Positions 48,801-61,261 of a DNA stretch of 64,000 nucleotides are shown here, piece after piece. The position numbers were made by a program, and so were the translations under genes. Source of the stretch: Littorina saxatilis (taxonomy: Eukaryota > Mollusca > Gastropoda > Littorinimorpha > Littorinidae). The stretch spans positions 19,458,835-19,522,834 of the forward strand of contig NC_090254.1 in assembly GCF_037325665.1 (NCBI RefSeq). The letters run 5' to 3'. The notes beneath the pieces were generated by a model. The model was given only the letters and a program-made list of their open reading frames with translations, was not told the DNA's origin and did no database searches. Position 1 is the first letter of the stretch; each line of letters starts with the position of its first letter.

Positions 48801-49789
48801 CATAAAGTGAATTTAGGTTTACGCTATGCATTAAAAGCTTGTCGTCAGTGGTTTTCTTCCGGGTCCTACCAGTTTGTTTTCCTCCACCATTTCAAAACTG
48901 TAAATTAATTCCGCCCATCTGCAAAAATTTAAAAATTTTTTTTTCCAAATTCTGATTTCCTAATAGCAGCTTTAATCCTTCGTACCACATGGTGAGTGTG
49001 TGTTGTACGATTGTCACCATGTGAGCGTACGTGTCAAATCAATATGTTCAATTGGAAGTGACAGAATCACTGAACTCTTCAACATATTATGCAATTCATT
49101 AGACAGTTGCGGTGGCGAATAACATCCAAGACGTGAAATTGCGGTGGCGAATTACACCAAGCATCGGTGGCGTATAACATGAAGTCTAATTGTTTGTGTT
49201 TTCTTTTGCCGCGTGCGTCACCCAAAGACAAAATTGTGCAACAGCATTCATCAAGAATACAAAGGACATGTTTAGCTCACAGGATATCATCACGGGAATG
49301 CATCAACTAGTGCTGTTTCGTTGAAGTTACGAGGGAAGGGACAAATTGTGCAATTTCAGCTACAATTCCAGCAGAAATCGGACTTCAGAACTGCTGAAAC
49401 CTGACATTTCGACTAAAAAAGCACGTACCTTAGACCTTGAGTATATACTTCTTTAAAATGTACTAATGAAGAATCTAGATGATGCCTGAAAGTCCTACAA
49501 ATTTTCATTTTTTGTGAGAGACCTATCTTGCAGCGTGCTACTTCGTCCGCGTAATGCACTGAAAAAGTTGCGGTGGCGCAAATGCAGAGTTACACGATCC
49601 ACGGCGTGGATCACGCAAGTGTCTGAGTACACAGATTTTGTCCTTGCCAGCCAAAACTTAATTTGGTCAAGAAAATTATGGTGCTTGTAAAATAAAAGTC
49701 ACTCTTTTTTCAAATTTTAGGTCTTTTGAGTAAGAGCCCCTGTCGCACAGCGCTACGCCCTTACAACGACCATGCCGATCACGCCGATC

Positions 49790-50097
49790 TGAAAAAGATA
49801 TTAAATCGGGGCATATTGCCGTCAAAATCCAGAACGTGGCCAATTGTGGGCCAAACGTGGGAGGATCTACATGAGCGTGGTTTGGTCGGGGTGGGACCTG
49901 CTAGATCGGGAAGCTACACTCTCTCCCTACGCTTATTTTGAACTCACTGTGTGTCAACTGATTCCGTTCATACACGGGATGTTCCCGTTCGTCCGCAGGA
50001 TGTTTCCGTTCATACAGCCTCATTTTCTGCACTTGCTTGGGGGAAAAAACGTGGCGATAAGTCGTGTGGGCAGCGCGCTTTTGTGATATTGCAACTG

Positions 50098-50145
<48 letters not shown>

Positions 50146-51505
50146 CATACACGACCCTCATTTCGATTCCCCATCTATGTTAAAACATTTAGTCAAAACG
50201 TGACTAAATGTAAAAAGGACTGATAGAGCCTGAATAATGTTTTTCTTGATTTGTCTAAATTCTGTTCATGATTATCACAGGTGAAGCAAATGGCACGATA
50301 TGAGTAAATACAAATGTACATGTCACTTATTTCAGTCTTAGTTGTAGTGCTGCAAAGCAAGCAAAACTGCATAAATCAATCTTCGTTCTTATCAAAACAC
50401 CCAGAAAGATCCGTCACCGAACACATTACTGAAAAGCGTTGGGACGGAAACAATTTGATGAAAGTGGTACGAACGGACACATGTTTACGTCAAAATCAGT
50501 ACGAACGGACACATAACTGCTTTTTGCAAATTCAATTCATCTTTTGGCTCACATAGGTCCAATATCACACGTCGCATTCGTACTTTGTGCTATCTGACGA
50601 CCATTGAAACACACAGAACTTGTGGTGGGGGCCTGTTTCACTCTGATCTAACGAATGTGTACGAACGGAAACGCTGTTCGTACGAACGGAAACATGCACT
50701 TTTGTACGAACGGAAACATGGCGTATGAACGGAATCTGCATGTTTTCAAAAGACAAGTAATTGTACAAAAGCCATGGGTTTCTATAAGCTCTGTTCAAGC
50801 GAAATGTCGTAACAGGCAATGGTTTTGGTGATCATGTGTAAATCAGGGGTCAGATTCGATAACAGAGCGAGAAAAACAAGAAACTGTAAAAACAAAATCA
50901 GGCTATTCTGCCGCGTGTGTTATCATGAGGATTACTAGCACCTTGGTACTTATCGTACACATAGCCCAACCAATTAGCTACCTTATTCTTGCAATATCAC
51001 AAAAGCGCGCTGCCCACACGACTTACCGCCACGTTTTTTCCCCAAGCAAGTGCCAAAAATGAAGCTGTATGAACGGAAACATCCTGCGGATGAACGGAAA
51101 CATCCGGTGTATGAACGGAATCAGTTGACACACCGTGGAACTGCACAAAACAAATGTGGCCGGGTCGTGGCGCAGTATAGTCTTGATGTAGTTTTTTAAA
51201 ATTTTATTTGCCATGTGCTGGATTTCGACGGCGAGTACACCCCACCTTCGAAAATGAACGGACCTGATAGTGGTTTTATCACAACCACAGAGATTCTCAC
51301 CACGATGCTACCACGCTGCTTGGACGATAATGGCGTTCCCACTACGTTCTTAATAAGACTTTGCCACGTTTTCTGTAGGCCACGACCCGGCTTTTGTGCA
51401 AGCGTGGGGAGAGCGTGCAGCTTCCCGACCCCACCCCGATCAAACCACGCTCATGGAGATCCTCCCACATTTGGCCCACGATTGGCCACGCTCTCGGACA
51501 ATTTT
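49790..51505. mobile_element. Foldback element of about 1.7 kb with ACGAACGGAAACAT repeats
   Basis: Outer arms (about 49835-49930 and 51390-51495) share GTGGGCCAAACGTGGGAGGAT-like sequence in inverse. Inner arms (49950-50095 and 51000-51140) are near-perfect inverses, for example GCGCGCTTTTGTGATATTGC. The motif TRYGAACGGAAACAT or its inverse appears about a dozen times in arms and loop. A (CA)n with an ACAAGTCGCG-family end (50101-50217) is nested in the loop. Confidence 0.75.
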
Positions 51506-51732
51506 ACAACGTAGTAGAAGCGGCGTCTGTGTGTGATTGGGGTGTTAGAGGCCTGAGATGCTGGTGGGAAGGGGGTCGGGGTGGCCAAAGTTTGTATATA
51601 TACCATTATATGGGATATTCTCAGGGTTCGATAACTGAATATATTGATACAGGTGACATTAGGATCAAGTTTGTGTCAATTAGTCAGACGTGAATGTCTA
51701 CTTGAAGAGTATTTTGTGAAGCTGGAACAGCA

Positions 51733-52169
51733 CTTTTTGACTCACATGCGAAGCAAAAGTGAGTCTATGTACTCACCCGAGTCGTCCGTCCGTCCGTCCG
51801 TCCGTCCCGGCGTCCGTCCCGGCGTCCGTCCGTCCGTCCGGAAAACTTTAACGTTGGATTTTCTTGGACACTATTAAGTCTATCAACACCTGATGTGGCC
51901 TGATGGTGTATGGTTACAAGATCTCAAAAAACATGTGCGGCAACTAGACCTCACTTCAAGTTCAAGGTCACAGGGGCCGTAATTGTTGTCTTAAAAACGA
52001 CCATTTTTCACATTTTCGCATTTTCTCTGAAGTTTTTGAGATTTAATACCTCACCTATATATGATATATATGATGTCATTGCTAGGTTTAGTTATTTGAC
52101 CTTGAGGTCAAGGTCATGTAAAGGTCAAGGTCAAGCATGTGAGTCGTATGGGCTTTGCCCTTCTTGTTT
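51733..52169 (+). repeat. Second copy of the TCAAGGTCA-rich repeat
   Basis: Its start and end are as at 19075-19854 but the interior is shortened. It has three TCAAGGTCA sites. (GTCC)n lies at 51785-51840. Confidence 0.85.
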
Positions 52170-53006
52170 ATTTATTTAAATTGTGTGTGAGTGTGTGTGT
52201 GTGGGGGGGGGGGGGGGGGCAATATTGCAGTATAATCCTCCTTTTAAGACCTAAACAAAATCTGAGAAAATCATGTCTTGAAAAAAGTCTTAAAATGGGG
52301 GTAAAATTTCAGAGTTTATGAATAGAACATTTGAGAAAACTGGGTCATGAAAGGGCGGATGGTATAATCGGGGGATGGGGGTCTTAAAAGGGAGGGAGTC
52401 TCCTATTGGGTAGAATGGTTGGGGGAGGGGGGGGGGGTAAGAAGGGAGAGAGTCTTCTATCTGGTTGGGAGGGTGGGGGGTCTTAAAGGGGAGGGAGTAC
52501 GTCTTCTTTCTTTTTTTTCTTCTTTTTTTTTTTTTGGGGGGGGGGGGGGGGAGGTCTGTAAAGGGAGATTCCACTGTAATGGGAAATGACGAAGGCGAGC
52601 CGTGAAAGCATTTGCTTTTCTTGTCTAAATCTTCGCTTAAACCGGAAGTTTTTGTTTCCCCCTAAATGGGATAGCTGCGATTTATTATATTGGCCACCAT
52701 GCACAAAGTCCCCAGCCCTGCTGCAATTCGTGGATACAGAATCGCCATTGCGTACGTTACTCCCTTGAATCAACGTGTCTTGAAAAATCGGGGATGTCTG
52801 AGGGGAGAGGAATGGGGACTGAGGAAACGGTCTACACAACAGAACTAAAAAGCTCAAGATATCATTTGAACAGTTCCTTTACAACCAAAACCATTCTGAA
52901 ACTGTAGGTAGGGTAGTTTATGTTTTAAAAATGTTCTTGCAGCAACGAGTTTGATTTCCTTTAATTATATCAAGTTTTGAAACGTAAACGGGTCCTTTCC
53001 TTGCAG
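52170..53006 (+). other. Gene B intron before S1 exon
   Basis: It has a G-run at 52203-52219, a repeat ending GCATTTGCTTTTCTTG (as in 310-590), a T/G tract at 52515-52550, then intron like gene A 2060-2284. The last 40 bp before the acceptor match gene A nearly base for base. Confidence 0.55.
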
Positions 53007-53194
53007 ATCTATTTCTACACAATGTGCTTCGTCATCCTGGCCTCATTTGTCACTATCGCTGCTGGCACCTTGGACATGTTCAACCACATAGAACACAAGC
53101 CAGTCTTTGATGAGGAAAAGGTCACGATCAACGTAGACTTACACTTTATCAGTCACGCTTGCAATGGCTACCTCTACTTTGACTACTTGCTCAG
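53007..53194 (+). CDS. Shaw-like: Gene B exon: S1 and start of S2
   Basis: The exon follows TTTCCTTGCAG and ends before GTATAT with two bases of an Arg codon. S1 is IYFYTMCFVILASFVTIAAG. The S1-S2 loop (NHIEHKPVFDEEKVTINVDL) is seven residues longer than in gene A and not His-rich. S2 begins ISHACNGYLYFDYLLR. It joins in frame to 62509 over an intron of about 9.3 kb. Confidence 0.92.
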
Positions 53195-53959
53195 GTATAT
53201 ATACATTCAGGCATCCGCATCACAAAGCGGGGTTTTCCCGTCTCAAATGTCCCTAATGGCTTTGCCGTAAGGGCATAAAGCTTACATTTTCTCAGGCAAC
53301 CTTCTGTTTGAATCAACGAGATCGGTTTGCTTTAAAACGAAACTGGCCTTCGCAGCATCACTGGAAGTGTTTTCAGTCCAGGTGTTAAAACTGCAGTGAA
53401 AGTCACAGCGTTGCTGAAGCAACGATTTTTCTTTTTACAATACAATACAATACAATAACTTTATTAATCTCTAAAAGAGAAATTGCATTGCTGAGCTTTT
53501 GTGTCCGTAATAATAACATACATAAAACATTCAAAAATAAACATTTGTTCTTTGTCATTCATACATTCTTGTGTTCTTATACATTTCTTCAATTCATACA
53601 TCAATATTCTATCATAATTATGTACATACATTTATTCTCTTTTAACAGTCTGTCTTCAAACGCATCTCAGAGAGGGAGGCTAGAGATTTGTGTTGTGCCA
53701 TAGGTAAAATCATGTGCTTAGCTATGAAGTAATGTTATCACATGTTATTTAAGGAAAATGAGTAAATATATGTACCAAGCGTATAACATCAGCAACACTG
53801 AGAAAATACAGCACATTGGTTATCACATAAGAAAGTATATTAAAAATAAATTAACATGCATTCACCATCAACAATGCACAAACGAAAGTCAGCACCTTGC
53901 CGGTTATCACATATTGTCTAAGAGAGTAGAATAAGAGTATATAATCATGCAAAACAAAA

Positions 53960-55282
53960 TCAACAATACTGAAACAATACAGAACACTGACCCCGTGCAT
54001 CAGAGCGACAACACCAGCATCTACCGCCCCACCTGAGAATTGAAGATGTGAATTGCAGATAAATGAACGAATTTCTGTAGCGTGTGGATCTTGCGGTTGG
54101 TTGTCTGAATCTGTTGCTCCTGTCTGTCCGTCTACTGTCAAATTCCGGTCTGAGTGGGTGCGAGTCGTCAGCCAAAATCTTCTGTACCTTGTCAGTCAGT
54201 CGTCGTTCATGTGTTGATGTGAAATTGTCCTGCTTCCTCCCAACCACTCCACTTGCTTTCCTGATGAATTTATCTAATCTATCCCTGTCTTGCTTGTTGA
54301 TGTTGCCACCCCAACACACGGAGCCAAAGTACAACACACTATTGCACGTTGAAGTGTAAAACATCTGAAGGATTTCTTGTCTGATGTTAAAAGACCTGAG
54401 TTTTCTCAAAAAGTACAGGCGAGAGTGGAGTTTCTTCACAAGGGCATCAGAGTTTGGTTTCCATGTCAACTTATTGTCTATAATCACCCCCAAATACTTA
54501 TACTGCTCTACCTTCTCTACGACCTCCCCCTTGATCACTATCTCCCTGTGTACATGTTCCCCCCTCCTGTTGTCCATTATCATTTCCTTTGTCTTCCCCA
54601 TATTAAGCTCTAAATAGTTGTTTTCACACCACCCCACAAACCTATCTACCTCCTGCCTGTAGTCAGAGTCGTCGTCATCAGTCAGCAGTCCGGTCAGTCC
54701 AGTGTCGTCAGCAAACTTGGTTATGGGGCAGGAGTCACTAGAACTTCTAAAATCTGCTGTGTAGAGAGAAAAAAGAAAAGGTGAGAGTACTGTGCCTTGT
54801 GGTGCCCCTGTGTTTGTGCAGATTGTGTCTGAAACTGATTGCCCCCCCACCCTAACATACTGTGGCCTGTTTGTCAGGTAGTCCATAACCCAGAGGATGG
54901 TGGCTGCTGGGACATTCATGCTAAAAAGCTTCTCCGCCATTAAATGAGGCAGTATAGTATTAAAAGCGCTGGAAAAATCAAAGAACATCAAGCGAATATA
55001 AGAGCCAGGCTTTTCTAAATGAGAGTAGATCTTGTTTAAAACATTCAACACAGCATCATCAACACTCCTGTTTTTCCTGTATGCAAACTGACATGGATCA
55101 ATAAAATCTTTCACACAATCACTCAGTTTGAACAAAACAACTCTCTCAAAGACTTTCATACAAACAGAAGTAAGTGCCACAGGTCTCAGGTCATTCATGG
55201 GTATCACAGTCTTTTTCTTTGGCACAGGAACAATGCATGAAGTTTTCCATAGGGCCGGTACCCTGCTAGCACCAAGCGACAT
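53960..55282 (-). CDS. Rex1-like LINE reverse transcriptase
   Basis: The 440-codon frame has RT motifs in order: LRPVALTSVCMKVFERVV, DPCQFAYRKNRSVDDAV, MFFDFSSAFNTI (motif A, catalytic Asp), GAPQGTVLSPFLFSLYTADF (motif B), ITKFADDTGLTG (motif C, FADD), LNMGKTKEMI and YKYLGVIIDNKLTW. These match Rex1/Babar elements of the CR1 group. The last about 35 codons are read through into the 3' region. Its upstream linker is in another frame (55330-55821), which implies one frameshift near 55300. Confidence 0.9.
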   Translation of the reverse strand: MSLGASRVPALWKTSCIVPVPKKKTVIPMNDLRPVALTSVCMKVFERVVLFKLSDCVKDFIDPCQFAYRKNRSVDDAVLNVLNKIYSHLEKPGSYIRLMFFDFSSAFNTILPHLMAEKLFSMNVPAATILWVMDYLTNRPQYVRVGGQSVSDTICTNTGAPQGTVLSPFLFSLYTADFRSSSDSCPITKFADDTGLTGLLTDDDDSDYRQEVDRFVGWCENNYLELNMGKTKEMIMDNRRGEHVHREIVIKGEVVEKVEQYKYLGVIIDNKLTWKPNSDALVKKLHSRLYFLRKLRSFNIRQEILQMFYTSTCNSVLYFGSVCWGGNINKQDRDRLDKFIRKASGVVGRKQDNFTSTHERRLTDKVQKILADDSHPLRPEFDSRRTDRSNRFRQPTARSTRYRNSFIYLQFTSSILRWGGRCWCCRSDARGQCSVLFQYC

Positions 55283-55329
55283 GTTAAAAATGACTGAAAA
55301 AATATAACTAAGTTGCTCTGCACATAGTT

Positions 55330-55821
55330 TTAAAACTTTAAAATCATCCCATCTGGTCCCCCCGCCTTGCTAGTATTAACATTCTTCAGCCCCCTCTCCA
55401 CCTCTTCTTCCGTCACCACTATTGGGGAATCCCCTTCCGTAAGCCCACTATCACTGGTCAACCTGTCCCGCATTGCCTTCCTTTCCCCGCTGAAGTCATG
55501 CTTATCGAAGCGTGCATAAAACTGGTTGAGATCATTTGCATCTGACTGCGTAGCGTTGCTTTTTTCCTTACTCCCACCCTTCTTCCCCTTGTAGCCACTC
55601 ATGACATTCAACCCCTCCCATGCCTTCTTCATGTTGTTCCCCGTGAAATTTCCCTCTACCTTCCTCTTAAACTCTTCCTTCCCCCTCCTTATCGAACTCT
55701 GGACCTCCCTCTGAACCTCCCTCATGTTACAATTCCCTTCTCTAAAAGCTTTCTTCTTCTTATTCAGCACATCTTTGATATCTTTCGTGACCCAGGGCTT
55801 TGTATTGCTGTACACCTTCAC
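55330..55821 (-). pseudogene. Rex1-like LINE, region between endonuclease and RT
   Basis: It contains KPWVTKDIKDVLNKKKKAFR, VQSSIRRGKEEFKRKVEGNF, AWEGLNVMSGYK and TSKAGGPDG, typical of the stretch before the RT in Rex1. It ends at a frame shift relative to 55282. Confidence 0.85.
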
Positions 55822-55854
55822 TGTTTTCTTGTCTTACAGATTATAGATTACAGT

Positions 55855-56420
55855 ATACACAGTCAAAAGCTTTACACAACTATCTCACAGATGACTCCAC
55901 ATACCTTTGGTGTTGTCAGCCAAACGAAATTCTATGCGGTTTGTCGGTTTGCATCTCCCGCCAAAATAATATTAACATTTCCCGTGATCACGTTCTGGGG
56001 CTAAAGGCCGTGTGCGGTATACCAAAATGTATCCACATACCATCATTTACACTTGTCTTACGTAATAAAACACAATGTCTTGACGTAAAGCACCCAAAAT
56101 AGGAAGAATTCTCCCTCTCGCCGAGAGCCATGTAGGCTTTTGACGTCATTAGTTCACGTGCGGGACCTGATGTGAGACTAATCGAGGACCTTGCTGTCCT
56201 GCCCGGAAAAAGATGAACATTAATTCTAGAAAAAAATTGCAGTTTTTGACTCCTTGCAAAAAGGTCAATGAAACTTGGTATAATACCAAATAAATCGATG
56301 CCTGCGGCATGACTGAAAGCCCTGGGCGCTCTGTGCACCTTGACGTGTCAAGCACGGTAACTTTGAGACCTGGGTTATTTGGATGTTTTTGAGAGTCAGA
56401 ACGTAAATAACCATGAGATG
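55855..56420 (+). repeat. Single arm of the foldback repeat (gene B)
   Basis: It matches 2915-3430 of gene A in the same direction (for example AAAAGCTTTACACAACT, ATGTAGGCTTTTGACGT). It continues directly into sequence matching 8045 of gene A. Confidence 0.8.
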
Positions 56421-57886
56421 TCTTAACCTTGACCATTCGAAACTGCCCTATGAGTCTCAAAGATACGAGGACCAACTGAGAACTACCGGGCACGACCAGG
56501 AATGAATTGACTTAGACATTCAAAACTTAACATGAATTAAGAAAGGTTCTTATCTTAGAAACGCTCCGCAAAGGGGTGTTATTCCGTTAAAAAAAACGCC
56601 CCTGCCCGAAAGTACTTGGTTTTCATGGCAACAAATCATGAACGCAGCTTGGAGATGGTTAACCATCCACTGTATAGCCAGAATTGGCACCCTCAAACTA
56701 TCATACGTTTGCAAACATGAAGCTGTACCTCAGGGGTGAGCACTACGAAACGCGTAACGGACAATGACGCCATTACTGCCTTTGAAGACTTCGTACGGTT
56801 GCGATACAAAAGCTTCTTCAGCAGCGGACATAAGTCTCTTAGGCACAGGCGGAATATTGAAATTTAAACTTGTTCTAGTCCTGTAAGTCATCTACTTCGC
56901 AGTCGGGCCCGGTACTGTTCAGTTGACCTTCGTAGATTTATTTGAACTTGTTTTGATGCCTCTAGATATGATCTGGTGGAACCTCGTCAAATTTCAAGTT
57001 CACAGTGCGGTCAAGTTCGGATATAAAGAAAGGATTTATTTTTTCATTTTTCTGGAATGTTTTGGAAACTAGAGCTTTGCAATTTGAAACTTTACACAAG
57101 TCTTGCTCATCCCGGTCAAATGTTAAAGGCTGACATATAGTCCTATTTAATTAGTTTAATTACTTCCAGGGCTTTTCCCATCGTTGCGGGGATGTATCAA
57201 TTAAGCTTCCTGCAAAGTTTTAGGTTTGAAGTCCTTACCAATTACGATAAATAATTAATTCTTTATTGCTATGTTTAGCAACAGTTCTCCAGGACTTGGG
57301 CTATTTTTAGACCGTCAACACAATACAGCTTCGTCAATCCCCGCGTGCAGGAAATCGCTCACCTTCCACGTGCAAAACGTAGTGATATTGACACGCCGAA
57401 TCAGCGCGGTAGCGTATTGTGCTAAGCAGGAAAGCGCGCTTTTCTGTATTGTTGTTAACTTCGCAATTTCCGGAAAACATCCACTTTCACTTTGAGACTG
57501 TTCTGTTTACATTCGACACTATCAACACCACTTTGCAAAACTGAAATAATTTTTTCTGTGTTCGAAAGCTACAGCCAATCGTTATTAATATATCCGCTTT
57601 GGTGCAGTTTTATAACATTATTGGCACATGTAAACAATATGAATTAATTAATGAACGCTACGTATATGACAGCCTTTAAGTACCTTGTGGAGTGGATACG
57701 TAGGAAGTTTTTTTTAACGTCTGTGGAGGCTAGAGCGACTGCTAATTTGCTTCTGATTCATATTATGTAAGACGAAGGTGAGTCGTACAAGCATTTGCTC
57801 TTCTTGTTTGTAATTGAAAACGACTTGATTCTTGAAGACCCAAGGCCCGAACAGCAACAACCACAGGCAACATAGCTTCAAACAAA
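56421..57886 (+). other. Gene B intron, shared with gene A
   Basis: It is homologous to 8045-8170, 8985-9590 and 10555-10740 of gene A, without A's mariner and inverted SINE pair. 57180-57670 has no match in A and no recognised content. It ends GGCAACATAGCTTCAAACAAAG, as before the S3 exon of gene A. Confidence 0.65.
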
Positions 57887-58239
57887 GTCAAGTCAAGTCA
57901 AGTCAAGTATTTTATTGTTTTGGGCCCAGAGGGCTTTGAAACAAAGATATAACTTTAACAAAAAAAGGTAACAAATCAGACAGTTAATATATGTATACAA
58001 ATTGAGCGGACAAATACAACAATACTATACAACCAAAATAAATTGGCAATATACACTTCCATACATATGTGGGAAGGTCGGGTGTAAGGACAAGGATATA
58101 TAGCACAGGCAGAGGAGCATACAATTAAGACACCAAAGACAGAGGTTGCTTTAACCTATCTTTTATTGAAGTAAACTTAACTAAAAATAACCACTCAGGT
58201 AGCTTAACCAAATCAGAAATATTCCAAAACAGTTTAGCT

Positions 58240-58687
58240 AAATCTGGTAGCAACCAGAGACAACGTTATAAGTTCTAATTTAGAAACAATGAACAGAACT
58301 CTAATATAGACCAGAACTAGAAATTATGAATCCTGGTATTTACCAGTACCAGCTAGAAACAATAATAGAACCAGACACAATATATGTAGGTAAGACCAGA
58401 AACAATATATGCCAGAAATAGAAACTATGACTTCTGGTATCAACCAGAAAGCAGTATAATTAAAAAGGCAATATTATTCTGGTAGCAACCAGAAAGCAGT
58501 ATAATTAAAAGGCAATATTATTCTGGTAGCAACCAGAAATATAACTATGAGTTCTGGTATCAACCAGAAAGCGGTATAATTAAAAGGCAATATTATTCTG
58601 GTAGCAACCAGAAATATAAACTATGAGTTCTGGTATCAACCAGAAAGCAGTATAATTAAAAAGGCAATATTATTCTGGTAGCAACCA
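58240..58687. repeat. Minisatellite of palindromic TTCTGGTANCAACCAGAA units
   Basis: The imperfect palindrome occurs about nine times at 31-46 bp intervals, alternating TATC and TAGC centres, with AGCAGTATAATTAAAAGGCA between. It continues after the SINE at 59343. Confidence 0.85.
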
Positions 58688-59342
58688 TTTCTTTCTTTCT
58701 TTCTTTATTTGGTGTTTAACGTCGTTTTCAACCACAAAGGTTATATCGCGACGAGGGAAAGGGGGGAGATGGGATAGGGGAAAGGGGGGGGAGGGGAGAT
58801 GGGATAGAGCCACTTGTTAAGTGTTTCTTGTTCACAAAAGCACTAATCAAAAAATTGCTCCAGGGGCTTGCAACGTAGTACAATATATGACCTTACTGGG
58901 AGAATGCAAGTTTCCAGTACAAAGGACTAAACATTTCTTACATACTGCTTGACTAAAATCTTTACAAACATTGACTATATTCTATACAAGAACCACTTAA
59001 CAAGGGTAAAAGGAGAAACAGAATCCGTTAGTCGCCTCATACGACATGCGGGGTGCAGAGAAATAAGGATGTGGAAAAGAAGACTTTTGGTAAGTGAAAT
59101 AAAAGTGATGGATCCAGTCAGGTAGAAATAAGACAACAAGAAAAGAATTGGAAAACTGCAGGGAATAGTATGGAGAGTTTTCTTGGAAGGAAATATAGGT
59201 GAAAGGACTGGTAAGGCAGAAATAAGACAAAAGAAGAGAAGAAACAGAACCGTTGGTCGCCTCTTACGACATGCTGGGTAGCATCGGGTAAATTCTTTCT
59301 AGTCCCAACCAATATGGGACTCCCCCTAACCCGCGGGGGGTT
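58688..59342 (-). mobile_element. SINE-like element with duplicated head, target duplication GGTAGCAACCA
   Basis: It is the same family as 29499-29872: (TTTC)n end at the left and CCCGCGGGG head at the right, and the head segment GTTAGTCGCCTCWTACGACA occurs twice (59026, 59250). The flanking GGTAGCAACCA at 58677-58687 and 59343-59353 is an 11-bp target duplication inside the minisatellite. Confidence 0.85.
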
Positions 59343-59353
59343 GGTAGCAACCA

Positions 59354-61261
59354 GAAAGCAGTGTAAAGAAGAAGGCACTAAAAAGAAAAGAAAATACAAT
59401 TATAAACAACATGCCTTCTAAGTCATACATGACATAATACAAAGCATAAACCAATGAATGTATGACTGTATCATTTGTCAAAATAATCATGACAAATATA
59501 GACAAGTAACAATACAGCCAAAATCCTGCAGACACAGCATTCTCTGAAAGAGAATCCACAGTGAGTTAAACAACTCCACAACAGCTAATGTCAAGGGAAG
59601 TAACCAACATCTTCCCTTAGGCCTAAGCCTTGCGTAGGAAAATGCTTTACATAAATTAACCAACTGCATGAACCGCAACTGCAAAATAATTGTTATTATT
59701 AAGCGTGTTCATCGCCATGAAGACACATCTTCATCGAGTTGAATAATAACGACAAGAATAAGAAAGATAACTCAGGCATGGGGTAAGCGCAAGCTCCCAT
59801 GCTTCAAAATGAAGCGTTAGACAACAGTCTATTACTTTACAGGGAAGCGCGACTAAATCATAACGCTTTAGATTAAAAGTCTGTTTTGCATCTATGCGAC
59901 TGCACAAAATGTTAGGTTTAAATCAGTCGCAAAGTTCTTCTGCAGGCAACCGCCTTTAAAGTGCAACATGGGAATTAATAGTTAAAAATGTGCATCCGCC
60001 TGTAGACAGTACCTTCCTATTGTCTGAGATCTTAACTCAGAAGATCTCTATCATTCTCATGCCTGAATTCATCAAACTCATGATACGAGTTCATTACCCA
60101 AAATATATGTGTCAACCATAATTCCCGTTCATCAATTGTAGTGGTTTCTGCGCCTAAATCGTAAATAGGTAGCTTTACGGGCCAATGGCACTGAGGGCTT
60201 AACTTTGGACTTTTAACCGACTACTGCTCAGACTTTACTGATCTCCAGAAATAATATGTGACCCTCCACCACGGAATGAGTCGCATGTCACCTTTGTATG
60301 ATTTTCATATTTTTACATTTTCCTAAAGAGGTTTTTATGCTCTATCAGTGGTGAGACCCGTTTTAGAAAAGAGCGAAAACTGTTTGAGTTATAAGCCTGT
60401 GACTAAGGTGACCCTCACGCTGTTACCATACACTCTCCGGACTTATATCAAGCCTAGCGCAGAACCGCGCGAGGTGACATGCGACTCATTTCGTGGTGGA
60501 GGGTCACATATGTGATGAAATGGGGAAAAAATCGCAACGATACACATGTGTCTTCTCGACATAAAATATTGCGAGACAGGCTTTTTCTCAGCGAAAACGA
60601 AACGTATGAGAACGAGTCTGCCTTACTTGATTCTTACGAGTCATTAATTCACAAGACTCTAAAACAACTTTAGAATAACTGATCATCAAATATTAAAAGT
60701 TATTAACGCTCAATTCCAGCGCCAAATCATGAAAGTAATTAGGAACTGATCTAGAAAACACATCTCTCCGATAGATCAAAATGGCGTCATCAACTCTGAC
60801 GCGAGACCGGTCGGACATCGCCCGGGACCAAATCAGCGGCAAAATGTACATATACATGCAAACATCATAGCATCAAATGAAACATAAGAATAAAGCATAA
60901 GGAATGAATAAATTATTTAGTTACTTACAGATTCTCCTCAGTGAGCACAGGTAAAAGAAACACAAAACTGCTGCTGACGCTAGTCGCGAAACACAAGAGC
61001 ACGAATTCAAAACCACAAGTCGACCGATTACAAACGTCGCGCCAAACTACACGCTAGACCGGTTCACGACAACCCAATAGGAGCACCGCACAGCTCACTA
61101 TCACAAATCGCATTGTCTGTTCTACTCTATGCTCGCTCTTTTAAACACAGTGGTCACTTCCGATTTCCTGTGGCGATAAGCCAATAGGGAGGCTACCCTG
61201 TGTAAGCCAACGGGGGGTGTTCTACTTAAAATGCCTGCCCAATGAAAGGGATCGTTAAAGA
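59354..61261. other. Inserted region inside the LINE, no gene recognised
   Basis: It is AT-rich with scattered short frames and holds the MITE at 60257-60508. GC rises near 60780-61210. I see no protein motif, terminal repeat or RNA gene. Confidence 0.4.
60257..60508. mobile_element. MITE, second copy of the 2651-2903 family
   Basis: It is 252 bp with the same TIRs (TGTGACCCTCCACCACG), TA on both sides and most interior bases shared with the first copy. Confidence 0.88.

Larger units (their letters stand above)
47541..49608. mobile_element. 2,068-bp DNA element with exact 47-bp TIRs and mirrored CGCCACCGCA motifs
   Basis: The ends open CACGCCGTGGATCGTGTAAC and are exact inverses over 47 bp. 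GATCA flanks both sides. CGCCACCGCA occurs four times in the left part (47571, 47977, 48009, 48030) and its inverse or a close variant four times in the right part (about 49111, 49141, 49166, 49570). The interior has (CTT)n at 48236-48291, a 100-codon frame (48410-48712) without known homology, and a tRNA-like stretch at 48722-48800. The superfamily is not assigned. Confidence 0.85.
53437..55840 (-). mobile_element. Rex1/Babar-like LINE, 5'-truncated, in gene B intron
   Basis: The tail is (TTGTA)n at 53439-53457 on the minus strand, preceded by GAGATTAATAAAGTT. The minus strand codes a linker (KPWVTKDIKDVLNKKKKAFR) and a complete-looking reverse transcriptase. Gene A at the matching place (about 2625) has no LINE. 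The endonuclease is missing (5' truncation), so it is dead on arrival. Confidence 0.9.
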
